A stretch of 59,975 nt of DNA from Xanthoparmelia taractica (taxonomy: Eukaryota; Ascomycota; Lecanoromycetes; Lecanorales; Parmeliaceae): NCBI GenBank assembly GCA_033085395.1, contig JANQBS010000239.1:1-59975 (forward strand), given 5' to 3'. Below are positions 36,101 through 47,208 of the stretch, in pieces. Numbering within the stretch: position 1 is the stretch's first letter; each line of letters opens with the position of its first letter. Under the pieces are notes generated by a model. The model was not told the DNA's origin, searched no databases, and worked only from the letters and a program-made list of their open reading frames with translations. The position numbers and the translations under genes are program-made.

Positions 36101-36612
36101 TGGGGTGGGTCTCGCAATCGTTGTAGAGTTAGAGAGTGGTCGCTGGAGGGACGCTGTCAATCAGAACGGTAGAAAATACAGTTGCCCACTCTTGTAGGAA
36201 AAGCACATGAGCTTCGCAGTGTGATTGTGTCTCACGTTGCGCATTTCTGCAAGATTGTTTTCGTCCGACTTGAATTCGTCTTTACTGTCCGTCTACTTTT
36301 GTATCTGCGCTACCGGTCCGAAAGCAAAGCAAAGCAGTACCCGGCAAACCTTTTACAGTTAGAGAAAGTAACATCAAACTTGCGTACCTTGGACTTGGCT
36401 TCAGCTAGTACTCCTCCTTCTTCAAACACTCATATTGTAGACTCAAGATATTTTCCTCTTATTTATTGATCATAACTAATCTTTTTAGTAGTAGCCAATC
36501 CTTATCCACATTCAATACCTACTCAATCGCATCGAGACCCAATCCTCGTCGTTATTGTTGGAAATGGCTGTCGCATTGTGTTGAAGCTATTCGGCAGATC
36601 GCATATAGGGGG
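36101..36612. other. Intergenic region
   Basis: Three-prime region of the secreted gene, then mixed sequence leading into the repeat block. No gene or clear structure seen. Confidence 0.5.
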
Positions 36613-36759
36613 TTAGTGCTCGCAAACAGTGAGGCCATACACAAACAACGAATGCACAAGAGGATTGATAGACGCTTTGGGCACATCCAACACTGGGGCA
36701 CGCTAAGACCTTCCTGACTATGAGTCCAGGCCGGCCCCCCAGCGCTAGAAGAACTCTCA
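36613..36759. repeat. 147-bp direct repeat A, copy 1
   Basis: Starts TTAGTGCTCGCAAACAGTG and ends AGAAGAACTCTC. It matches 36998-37144 along its length; differences are mainly C/T and G/A, and copy 1 is the less mutated one (gaggccatac versus gagattatac). Confidence 0.85.
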
Positions 36760-36820
36760 TGTCTATGCGATATGATCTGGAGTGAAGTTATAAAGCTATA
36801 TGTACAGGAGTGGGAGAGTG

Positions 36821-36998
36821 AGAAGAACGATTTTGCTCTAAAAGAGAATAATTCGAATGAAGAGCTAGTTGCTGATGTAGTGGTCATACAAATATGCTCG
36901 CCCCTGGACACGTGTCTCGCATATCGCATATTAATAAAACAACGCTAATAGCATGGTCTCATATTGAACTCACTAACCTACAGTTCTACTATTGCGAT
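36821..36998. repeat. 178-bp direct repeat B, left copy (LTR-like)
   Basis: Shares gaagaacgattttgctct at its start, then tggacacgtgtctcgcatat, aacaacgctaatagcatgg and ctactattgcgat with 44168-44345 in the same orientation. The left copy carries C-to-T and G-to-A changes relative to the right one. The two copies frame the minisatellite and copia block, as LTRs would. Confidence 0.75.
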
Positions 36999-37144
36999 TA
37001 GTGCTCGCAAATAGTGAGATTATACACAAACAACGAATGCACAAGAGGATTAATAGATGCTTTGAGCATATTCAACACTAAGGCACGCTAAGACCTTCCT
37101 AACTATGAGTTTAGGCCGGCCCCTCAGCGCTAGAAGAACTCTCA
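36998..37144. repeat. 147-bp direct repeat A, copy 2
   Basis: Second copy of 36613-36759. It begins exactly where repeat B (36821-36998) ends, so it is probably the first part of the internal region of an LTR-like unit, and copy 1 would be a fragment of another insertion. Confidence 0.85.
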
Positions 37145-37279
37145 AACAATTCAAGACGTTATCGAAAGAGATCGAAGAACTCGAAGATGACTTCTGACGA
37201 TATCGACTGCAGTAAGCAGATAGAACTAATAGCACTAGCGCTGATGGGCAAGAAGGGCTGGTGCCGAAGGTGTGTTGGT

Positions 37280-38088
37280 CACAGGCCTAGAAATGCGTTG
37301 ATTCCAGCGAGAGATATGCTGATAAAAGGCCTACATAGGCGTTGGAGTTGCAGTGATAATCTCCAGTAGTACGTGAATGTGAACAACATAGGCAGCTGGC
37401 CATATGTCTCGGGATCCCGATACGATGGCCACACGAGGATCCAAAATAATAGCCGTGGGCTGTTGGCCACTTGCGACGATTAATCCTTCTGCGAGAGATA
37501 TGCTAATCAATAAACCTAGAAATACGATAACTCTCCTGCGGGAGATGTGCTGGCCCATGGTCTATAAATACGTCAATCTATAATCTTGCTCTCCAGTGAG
37601 AGATATGCTGGCAACGAGCCTGAAAATGCGTCGATTTGTGGCTCTAATCTCCAGCGAGGAATGTGCTGGCCAATAGGCCTGGAAATGTGGTGATTGTAGA
37701 CCTCGAATGCGCTGATCTCCAGCGAGAGATATGTTGGCTAAAGGCCTGAAAATGCGTTGATTCCAGCGAGAGATGTGCTGGCTAATTGCCTCGAAATGCG
37801 TCGATTTGAAGCCTTGATCTCCAGCGAGAGATATGTTGGTCAAAGGCCTAGAAATGCGTTGGCCATAGGCTTTAAAATGTGATGCGTCTCTAGCGAGAGA
37901 TGTGTGCGTCTCCAGGGAGAAATGTGCTTAAAATGCGTTGGCTATAGGCCTTGAAATGTGATGCGTCTCTAGCGAGAGATGTGTGTCTCTTCAGTGAGAA
38001 ATGTGCTTGAAATACGTTGGCCACAGGCCTGGAAATGTGATGCGTCTCTATCGAGGGTTGTGCTGTCTCTCCAGCGAGAAACGTGCTC
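37280..38088. repeat. Minisatellite, left part
   Basis: More than ten degenerate units built on ctccagcgagagatatgctg and aaaggcctgaaaatgcgttg, with spacing of about 50-65 bp. Read on the minus strand the motif repeatedly encodes ISLAGDQ-like peptides (ANISLAGDQRI), but frames change between units, so coding is doubtful. The array is split by the copia insertion and resumes at 43447. Confidence 0.8.
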
Positions 38089-38251
38089 TGTTGGAATTCA
38101 GCCAATAGGAGGCCGTTTACGCCGCAAGCTGACTAAGCGTCTTAGCGTAGTCTTGGCGTTTCTCCATCCCCTAGCTAGATAGTCCGTCTCTTCTATTCAA
38201 TTAAGTAATTAATTTATACTTCATGAGATCACTCAATTCTTTAATTCAATA
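38089..38251 (+). repeat. 5' LTR of copia copy 1
   Basis: Starts TGTTGGAATTCAGCCAATAG and ends TTCAATA. Relative to the 3' LTR its last third carries eleven C-to-T or G-to-A changes, while its first third is unmutated. Confidence 0.92.
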
Positions 38252-41200
38252 GATTATAAGCTCGGAATTTCATATCTATAATCTTATTATTATTAATTGA
38301 GAAATAGATACTTAATTGATAACTAACTGCGTGTGGGGAATAGATATTTAAATATCTCTAAATACCTAGTCTTTTATAAGAGTTAAACGAGGATTCTTAT
38401 AATATCTGACCTTAATATAGCTATAACACAGTCGTTTAATATGCAGGCGAACGCGTTGATATAGATCTAAAACTTTCTTAAGCTTAAAGGGTAGGAAAAC
38501 TATTAATCATAATCCAAGAAGATAAGAAGTGCTCTTAAATACTGCGGTCTATAGGAGATAGTTGATTAAGGAATTGAAGTCTTTTCCAAGGACCTACCTG
38601 ATAACTCAACATCTACGAATGCATAAGCGTTAGCTTATTAAGTAGTCGTTCAAATATAAAAGAATTAAAACAATCAAGCTTCGAAGCTTATTTACTTAAT
38701 ATGTGATAAGAAATCAGTAGAAGTAATTAAGAATAATAATATAACTGTAAATCGATGAATCAAGCTGCAGACGAATTACTCGGACTCTAGCTTCATCCTA
38801 CGATTCACAAAATTATAAGAGCTATAAACTATATCTCTTTCTATAAGTGGGAACTTAATCGAGACTTATATCGCTAATATTCGAACGAAATCTAAGAATC
38901 TTAAGCGAATAAGAGCGTTAATCGAGAACTAGATCCTAATAATCTTATTACTAAATAATTTGAACTTGAAATATAAGAACTTTATACACCGCTTAATTAT
39001 ATAATTCGATAATATGCCCGACTTTAATAAGATAGTTACGCTTCTTCACGAAGAAGATCGACTACTTAAACGAGATATTAAGAAGTAAGCTATAATCGCT
39101 TTTATAAAGAGATTTAAGGAATAAGAGAATAAGAACTCTAGATTTAATAATAACTCAGGCCGTGGGGGGAGAACCTCCGAACGTGGTCGAGAAAATAATA
39201 ATAGTAATATTAATAATTAAGCGTCGAAGAACCTTAATAGCAGCAACTATAAAGGGGATAATAACGCTTCGAAGTACTTAAAGTGTATCTTATTAATTAA
39301 TAAGAAGAAGAAGAAACACTAGTTACTTAATTATTGGATTTTACACTTAGAAAAGATATCTAAAAGTTAAAAGAATAAGTCTAAGGCGAATATGGTTAAT
39401 AGCGAGAGACCTAACGATTTTATAAACAATAATAATAACACTTCTTATATTTCGGTTATGGCTTACTTAATTATATACGAAGTAGATATTAAAGGAGACA
39501 ATAAGTATTAGGGCCTAAAGATCGTTATTTCTACACTTAAATGTGATAGGGAAGCGACACTTAAAGAGTTAGTATACTACGTTCTCGATTAAGATCTAAT
39601 TTTAATTTCTTCTTAGTAGAAGAAAGCGAAGACTAAGTTAATAACTTAATTTAATTCTAACGCGAATTTGACTAGCGATACTAGTTAGAAGATCTCTAAA
39701 TCTTTATCTCTTTCTTTAAACTTCGAGGAAGAAATCTTTAAAGATTAAATTATTAATGAGACTTTAACTTAAATTCTAATCTATGCGGTTAGAACTACTC
39801 CGCCTAATATAACATACGATTAAATAATCGATTCGAGCTATATTAATTATATATATTTTAATAAGAACGAGTTTACTGGGTATTAGCCGTATCAAGCGGG
39901 GATCTTAATCGCTAATAAAATCATCGTATAAATATAGGATCGCGATATAGTTGAGATGAAATAACTAATATCGGATGAAATTAGTAACGTAGTGAGCGTT
40001 AGTAACGTACTACATGTGCTAGTACTTATATACGAGCTATTCTTAATTAGTTAAGTAACTTAAAAAGAATTCGCGATCTCGTTTAAAGGGGACGATTATT
40101 ATATCTTTCGAGATATCAAGCTTATTGAGAGTGCTCCTAAGATTAATAATATCTATATTCTCGAAGTTACTTAGTTAACGACTAGAATTGTAACGCTTAT
40201 TTAGTAAAATATAAGAGCTCTAATAATTAGCCTAATTAACGAGAAAGTAATAAAGCTTTAATACCGATAAATAGATCATTTTAATAAAGCGGATCTTAAG
40301 CGACTTATCGATATAAGTAAAGGGATTACACTAACTTAGAAGCCCTATATAAGAATTATTTACGAGATTTGTATTAAGATTAAATTATCTAGAAAAGTCT
40401 TAAAGAGAGTGTAATACGAAGTACTCGAGAAACTAGGTAAAATCCATATAAATTTAAGTGAATCGTTTAATATATCGTTTATTAACGAAGCGAAATACTA
40501 TATACTTCTTATTAATTAGACGACTCTTCGTACCTAATACTTTATATATTAACGAAAGAACGAGACGTTTAAGCTTTTCCGCTAATAAATAATTAAGATT
40601 AAGACTTAATCTAACTATAAGATTAAGATCGTTCGTTTTAATAATAATATCGAGTTTATTAATAATAAATTCAAATAATACTTCAAGGACTTCGAAATTA
40701 TTTATAAGTCTACTATAACCTATATACCAAAGTAAAATAATCTTAGCGAGATCCAGAATTAAATTATTATAAACGAAGTTAGAGCGATACTATTTGACTT
40801 CAAGCTAACACGCTATCTATAATTAAAATTTCTATATATTAAGATCTATTAAAAGAATAGAAGTTCTATATTACGTCTCAAAGGCGTTATATCTTACGAG
40901 ACTTAAATCGACGAAAAATCGTTTCTTAATTATATGCGAATTATTAATTGCGTAGCCTGGGTTTATATCTTAAAGGAGAATCGAAAGAAGCTCGATAAGC
41001 GTAGCAAGAGATACTACTTGATTGACTATAAAGAAATCAATATCTTTCGAGTATAAAATCCAATCACTCGTAGGGTCGAGCGAGCGTCTCATATGGATTT
41101 TAATAAGTTACAAATAATAATCTCCGCCGTATCAGATATCGACTATTAAATGATCGAGATTATCGGCGATAACGTTATATTAGACGTATTCGATGTAGGG

Positions 41201-42100
41201 GAGAATTAGACTAAGTATCTATATATAAATAATACTTACTTTAATATTTCAAATATCGAGCATATTCGAAATATTCTAATAAAAGAATTAAGCACGAGAA
41301 ATACGAAAGATGTGAAAGTATTCGATAAAGAAGATATTTAAGAGATACTTTTATCTGGCTCAGAAATATACTTAGATTCAAATATCGATAAGACGTATAC
41401 TTCGCGATCTAAGCGAGATATTAAGTCTTCTTAGAAGACTTCTCTAAATAAGAAGTGAAGCGATATTAAGATATAAGCTTAAAGGGCTATTGCTCACATT
41501 AAATGCGATAAGACTTTAAAAGCTAAACGCCTATATTATAGGCTAGCTATTCTAAGTTATGAGAACTCAAATTATTATAATTTCGAGTCGAATTTCGATC
41601 TCGTAGCTACTATTCAAAAGATAGCTAAAATAAGAAGCTATTAAGCGACTGAGAAAGTAGATAACTACGAACCCCTAACTTACAAGCAAGTTATAAGTGA
41701 CTCGTACGCTAAATAGTAAAAGGAAGCGATAAATCGACAGATAAAGTCATTTGTTATTATAAATACCTAGAAATTAGTTCCTAGATTAAAAAATATATTA
41801 ATATTAATTAATAGATAAGTCTATAAGATTAAGAAGAAGTCAAATAAATCTATTCTCTATAAAGCCCGCTAAATAATACGAGGATTCGAGTAGATCTATA
41901 AGATTAATTACGATCAAACCTTCGCTTTAGTCGTCAAGTTCATATTATTTAAAGTACTATTCGCAATAATAACGTATTACGACCTGGATTATAAGCAGAT
42001 AAACGTTATTACTACGTTCCTAAACGCTCTATTAAAGAAGCTTATCTATATTAAGTACTCAACGAGATATAAGATAAAAAATATAATATATCGACTACTT

Positions 42101-42257
42101 AGAGTACTATATAACCTAAAGTAGTTACCTCGCGAATAATATTACACCCTTCGCGATTTTCTTATCTTAAAGAAATTTAAATATATCGAATTAGATCACT
42201 CACTCTTCGTTAATAAGACTACGCGTCTTATAATAAGTGTATACGTTAATAATATTT
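42101..42257 (+). pseudogene. Copia reverse transcriptase core remnant
   Basis: In one frame the plus strand shows LYNLK*LPRE*YYTLRDFL, then YIELDHSLFVNKTTRLIIS and VYVNNI. This is the hallmark Ty1/copia block LYGLKQ.PREWY...L...L, D.S.F and YVDD. The two stops replace Gln (CAG to TAG) and Trp (TGG to TAA), and YVDD became YVNN, all C-to-T or G-to-A. Catalytic Asp residues are therefore lost. Confidence 0.9.
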
Positions 42258-43283
42258 AAATATATAGTTCTAAGGGATTTAAACATATAGCGAAGTTGAA
42301 ATAAAAACTTCGTAAGCGATTTGCGATAATCGATCTTAATCTATATTTATATTATTTAGATATAGAAATGTAGAGAGATCGAATTAGAAGAATTATACGT
42401 ATTATATAAATAACGTACTTAAAGAAAATTCTAGCTAGATTTAATATAAGTAACTAAGTAATTATACTTATATCGATAATATTAAGCACTTAACTTTAGA
42501 AAGAACTAATAAACAAAGCTAGTCCCGAGGTTATTTAGAAATATTAGTCTATAATAAGATTTATTATATATCTTATGATTTAAATTAGATCAGATATCTA
42601 CTACGCAGTGACGATGCTATCTCGATATAATTATAACTCGAATTCTAAGCATATCGCGGCGATTAAGCGAGTGCTTCGCTATCTTAAAAAAACGTTAGAC
42701 TATAAAATAATATACGAAATAGTTAATAATCTGGTGAGATATATAGACGCAGACTAAGCCTTCGATTAGAAGACTCGTTGGTTTCTAAGAGTATATATCT
42801 TTCTACTATACGAAGGTTTTATTAGCTGAATCTTCAAGCGTTAGCAATTTATTACTCTATTCTTATGCGAGATCGAGTACATAGCTTAAATATAGGCCGC
42901 TAAGAAAATTATATAGCTTACACGCTTACTATTAGAATTAGATATCGGATTAAGTCTTCTTAATAAGCTAGTTCTTATTAAGACTAATAATTAGAGAACT
43001 ATAACACTCACGAAGAACCCTCGCTTCTACTCACGTATCAAGTATATAAATATTTAATAATATTTTATACGTGACCAAATTAAGATTAAAGTCGTTTAAT
43101 TTAAATAAATAGTAATCAATTAGATAATCGCTAACGATCTAATTAAGGTCTTAAATAACGAGAAATTCATAGTCTTTATACGTCAAATAGAACTACAATA
43201 AGTCGATTGAATAGTCTTAATGAGGATTATATAAAAGTGTTGAATTAATAGCGAAAATAGCCTCTATTTAAACTATGTGGGAG

Positions 43284-43446
43284 TGTTGAAATTCAGTTAA
43301 TAGGAGGCCGTTTACGCCGCAAGCTAACTAAGCGTCTTAGCGTAGTCTTGGCGTTTCTCCATCCCCTAGCTAGATAGTCCGTCTCTCCTATTCAATCAAG
43401 CAATCAATTCATGCTTCATGAGACCACTCAATCCTCCAATCCAATA
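43284..43446 (+). repeat. 3' LTR of copia copy 1
   Basis: Starts TGTTGAAATTCAGTTAATAG and ends AATCCAATA. Mutations relative to the 5' LTR (four, all transitions) are confined to its first 45 bp, next to the internal region. Confidence 0.92.
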
Positions 43447-44020
43447 TGCTCGAAATGCGCCAGCCATAGACCTCGAAATGTAATAACTCTCTCGTGAGGA
43501 ACGTGCGTGAAATATATTAATACAGGTCTTGAAAGGCAACTGTCACAGGCCTTGAATATAACGGCCTTCGGCCTTGATAAGCGATGATCGTAGAAGGCCT
43601 TGATATATGATGGGTATACTGTAGTCGTAGGAGGCCTTGATATGCGATAGGTATATGATGGCCGTAGGAGGCTTTGGACGCGATAATGCGACGTAGGACC
43701 ACGGTTCTACCGTTACGAATATGCTGGCAACAGGCCTAGAATAACGTCAATCTCCAGCGAGAGATATACTGATAACGGGTCTGAAAATGTGTTAGCCACA
43801 GGCCTAGCAATGCGGTGACTCTTCAGCGAGAGATATGCTGATAACAGGTCTGAAAACGTGTTAGCCACAGGCCCAAAAATGCGTTAATCCTCAGCGATAG
43901 ATCTGCTGGCAATAGGCCCAAAAATGCGTTAATCTCCCGCGAGAGATATGCTCGTAATAGGCCCAGAAAAAACGTCAATCTTCAGCGAGAGATATGCTGG
44001 CAATAAGCTGGCAATAGGCT
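43447..44020. repeat. Minisatellite, right part
   Basis: Continuation of the 37280-38088 array after the copia insertion, with units such as cagcgagagatatgctg..aataggcccaaaaatgcgttaatc. The units here are partly a variant class (ggccttgatatgcgat at 43550-43680). Confidence 0.8.
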
Positions 44021-44024
44021 AACT

Positions 44025-44150
44025 GAGAGATCTCCGGAATGTAGCGGCTGCAGTAATGATTGCAGTAGTAGTTGACTGATATTGATTGAGAGATCTCTGG
44101 ATTGTAGTGGTTGTAGTAGTGATTGCAGTAGTCGCTGACTGATTGACTTA
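44025..44150. repeat. 63-bp tandem duplication
   Basis: GAGAGATCTC(C/T)GGA at 44025 and 44088 start two similar units with gtag(c/t)gg(c/t)tg(c/t)agta and gattgcagtag..tgactgat. It lies between the minisatellite and repeat B. Confidence 0.7.
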
Positions 44151-44167
44151 TTGACTGATAGACTGAA

Positions 44168-44345
44168 AGAAGAACGATTTTACTCTGAAAGAGAACAATT
44201 CGAATAAAGAGCCAGTTGCTGGTGCAGTGGGCATACAAATATGCTCGCCCCTGGACACGTGTCTCGCATATCGCATATCAATAAAACAACGCTAATAGCA
44301 TGGCCTCATATTGGACTCACTAACCCACAGTCCTACTATTGCGAT
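44168..44345. repeat. 178-bp direct repeat B, right copy (LTR-like)
   Basis: Second copy of 36821-36998, less mutated (catatcaataaaacaacg and aacccacagtcctac retained). Its end ctactattgcgat is followed by unrelated DNA, marking the right edge of the repeat block. Confidence 0.75.
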
Positions 44346-45189
44346 ATAAGTAGCAGTCTCTTAGCTACCAAATCCATCAATCTTTCATGCTCCATTATAT
44401 TTCAACATTTATAAATTTTAATGACTGATCTCATTCACTTCCTCCGCTCTTATCGTCCGAGCGTCCCTGGAGATTAAAGTTCGAATATACGGATTATCTC
44501 CATAGTAAGTAAGAGCCGACGACTACACTTCAGATACCTTGACGATCTTCTCGCTAAGTTACTCCAGTGGTCGATATGTAATCGGCCCTACATAGGGTAC
44601 TCTTCGTTTGTATTTCATAGCCGTGTCAGATAAGATATATATATATATATTATGTCGACAGTGAAAGAGATGTAGTAGGTTTTCGGTCATGTGCGAATTA
44701 ATTAACGTACTTCTAAAGGAGGCTAACTGGGAGAGTGTTATAGGATCGGAGAGCAATGGATTTTAACCATCGACTTGATTGTCACGTGAGGTGCTTGGGA
44801 TGGACGGACGATGAAATGGTGGTGCGGGGGTGCGGGGGTGTTAAAGGTGATGTGCGTTTTTGTACTTGGACGTAGGGATGTTGAGGAATGGGTATTAGGT
44901 CGTGTGCTTAGAGCGGAGAAAGTGATTTGGTTTATTTGAATAGTCGATAGATGTGTATGATTGCATGATACTTTGTGTAGGCAAGATTAAGGTGTTGATG
45001 GTTTGCTAGGATGGTTCTTACGTATCTTGAGAGGGGGGATATAGGTTGCGTTAGTGAGTTTACCCATGGCATGCAAGTGCCAATGTACCCATCGAAGCCA
45101 ATTCACTATCCTTTGCAGTCTCACTCGCGCACATAACGACGCCCAACTGTTTGAAATATATATACCACAAATCACTCAAAATCGTTTCC
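44346..45189. other. Intergenic region
   Basis: No supported gene. It contains a short (AT)n run at about 44634-44653 and a G-rich stretch (tgcgggggtgcgggggtg) near 44821-44840. It forms the 3' flank of the minus-strand secreted gene. Confidence 0.5.
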
Positions 45190-46463
45190 TCAGGATACAG
45201 CACTCTCATTCCCCATCACCTGGCCTCTGACCGCCTCCACCGTCACAGTCAGCCCGTTCGACAGCCCCGCCGTCCCACTATCCCCCCTCACCGTACACAT
45301 AGCCGTGACCGCCACAGCACTAGCCCACACATCAAACCAGCGCGCAGTGACCGTATCGCGATGCTCGACATCGACCGTCGATCTCAGACGCGGCGTCCAA
45401 TGTGCTATTTAAACCCTCAGCGACAACCAATATCTATCTGTAAAGAAGCAATTCCGACGAGTTTTAAAGTGGGCAGATGAGGTTGGATTGCTGGAATTGG
45501 GCTTACAAGGTGGGTTTTTAGGGCTGCTGTATGTGATTGGCAGCACGACTTTTACCCCTGGTTCCCCTTCTGCTCCGAATTTCTGGCGTTCGGTGTCGAC
45601 GGGGAACATGGCTAGCATTTCTTGCGTGAGTGGATCCAGATCCAGTAGGTGGACTTGTCGGCCGTGGCATGCGACGGATGGTTGGTAGATGCTTAGGACG
45701 ACTACTAGACCTTTGTTGCGTCCTGAGTGATTTACACAGTCAGAGAGTTTCTCTCGTTCATGTTGTGAAGTATAAAAAGTGATCCGGACTCCCCTTTCGG
45801 ATGTGAATAGTAGGACGTCTTGAGCTGTTGTGTGATGATATGATCCAGCATACGACAAGAGAATTATTATGATGCTCACCTAAATCTCTTATATAACCAC
45901 CTTGGGTACGCTGATCTCCTATAGCGATACAAGTACCATACAATTTCTCCGCCGCCCTCGAGATCGTTTGATAGGTGGCTGTATCGACAACGACGCCGTC
46001 TTTATGAAAGATATCGATCACGCAGGTACCATCCGCTTTTGTGTACCGGATTACCATCAGTCTGGAACTTCATGCGAGATGCGACTATGCCGTCAAAGGG
46101 AAGAGAATACTTACGACCACTAAAACGACGAGGGAGTCCGACGTCAAAACCTCTCTTTCTATCGCCAAACGTCAAAGATTCTCGGTGGGTCGGAATGGTG
46201 CCCCAGGCTTGGAGACAGCTGTATCTGTTCATGTCGTAGCCGAGTAGGCTGCCATTGCAAACAGGGTCTGGTAAAGGTCCGTATGGAGTGTTCGCTTGCG
46301 GAGCTACGGGATCAGTGATGAGCGATACGGGGAGTGTCTTGTTTACTAGTGATGCCGATGGTGTGAATATTGATAAGTCTTGGATAGGTGGTAAGGTGAG
46401 CGCAGGAACAAAAGGAGTCCGAAAGAGACCGATGCAGCCAAGGTACAGTATTGACCGAATCAT
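45190..46463 (-). CDS. Cys-containing secreted protein, 4 exons predicted
   Basis: Signal peptide MIRSILYLGCIGLFRTPFVP. The first exons hold a pattern common in secreted Pezizomycotina proteins: NGSLLGYDMNRYSCLQAW, then TFGDRKRGFDVGLPRRFSG, DGTCVIDI, SRAAEKLYGTCIAIG, GGYIRDLG and LVVVLSIYQPSVAC. Exons (minus): 46463-46115, 46035-45880, 45722-45507, 45404-45190, giving 311 residues. The third intron (GTAAGC...AAATAG, 102 nt) is a multiple of three. If retained, the frame stops at 45409 and gives 272 residues. I favour splicing because the frame beyond stays open for about 70 codons with ordered sequence (RDTVTARWFDVWASAVAV). The second intron (157 nt) is the least certain. Function unknown. 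Confidence 0.72.
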
Positions 46464-47208
46464 GTTGTCATCTGTGGAATGTCGATGACCGTAATTGACT
46501 GAGAGCAGTCGACTGGAAGTTGTAATACTCGGTACTTAAGCGCCATGCGGTATAATGTCGTCGAGAGGACTGGATCGGGTGCTTGGACGAGCGCATAAAG
46601 ATGCTAATGCGACCCATTTTCTTTGCATCGTCTCCAGATCTGCTTGACACCTTACCCATTCCAACGTCGCATGAGTCTATTATCGTCAACGTTCGGTCAA
46701 ATCCAAGATGCTCGAATCATAGGAAGCGCGTCAAATAACGGATAATAATACATTCGGGCTCGCTAACCTATATTTTCCGAACAGTAGAGACTAGAAGATC
46801 AGTACTCCAGTCGATACTCGCATTACTATATCATATGATCGTAGTTTGTTCTGATTCTCGGATGAGGTTTCCAAGTGTTTTTATTTGGAGTCATTGGACG
46901 TAGCGCTTATGACCCAAGGGGGCTATGTCCATAATATATCACCGAGGCTCCTACAGCAGGAGGTCGCGCAACCATCAAGACACTTTCATTACACTTCGAG
47001 CCCATTTTTTATGTGAATAGCTTTATCTATTATGACCATCAAGAGCATTGCGTTTGCTTATATCCCTATCTATATATTGATCAGCGTCGGCATCGTTTTT
47101 CCAGTCTTGAACAATACATATCTGCATCCCGCCCGACCTTGAAAACAACCTCTTCCTGTGGTCAAGAAATTCCAAAAAATCCCACTCATAGCATTTGAAA
47201 TACCAAAA
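46464..47208. other. Intergenic region between divergent genes
   Basis: A 745-bp region between the minus-strand secreted gene and the plus-strand relic at 47209. Normal composition, no recognised motif, no gene. Confidence 0.5.

Larger units (their letters stand above)
38089..43446 (+). mobile_element. Ty1/copia LTR retrotransposon copy 1, RIP-dead
   Basis: A 5,358-bp element with 163-bp LTRs (38089-38251 and 43284-43446), flanked by the 5-bp target duplication TGCTC (38084-38088, 43447-43451) inside the minisatellite. Plus orientation: a gag-like CX2-type knuckle region near 39290, a GAG-pre-integrase-like GHFNKADLKRL remnant near 40275, and a clear copia reverse transcriptase at 42101-42257. 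A purine tract (atgtgggag) precedes the 3' LTR. The internal sequence is heavily RIP-mutated with Q-to-stop and W-to-stop changes. It is the same family as the element at 52101-57440. Confidence 0.92.

Noticed and set aside
37280..38088. CRISPR-like array (regular short repeats with variable spacers)
   Set aside because: Repeats are degenerate, spacing is uneven, the 'spacers' are themselves repeats, and the DNA is clearly fungal. It is a minisatellite.
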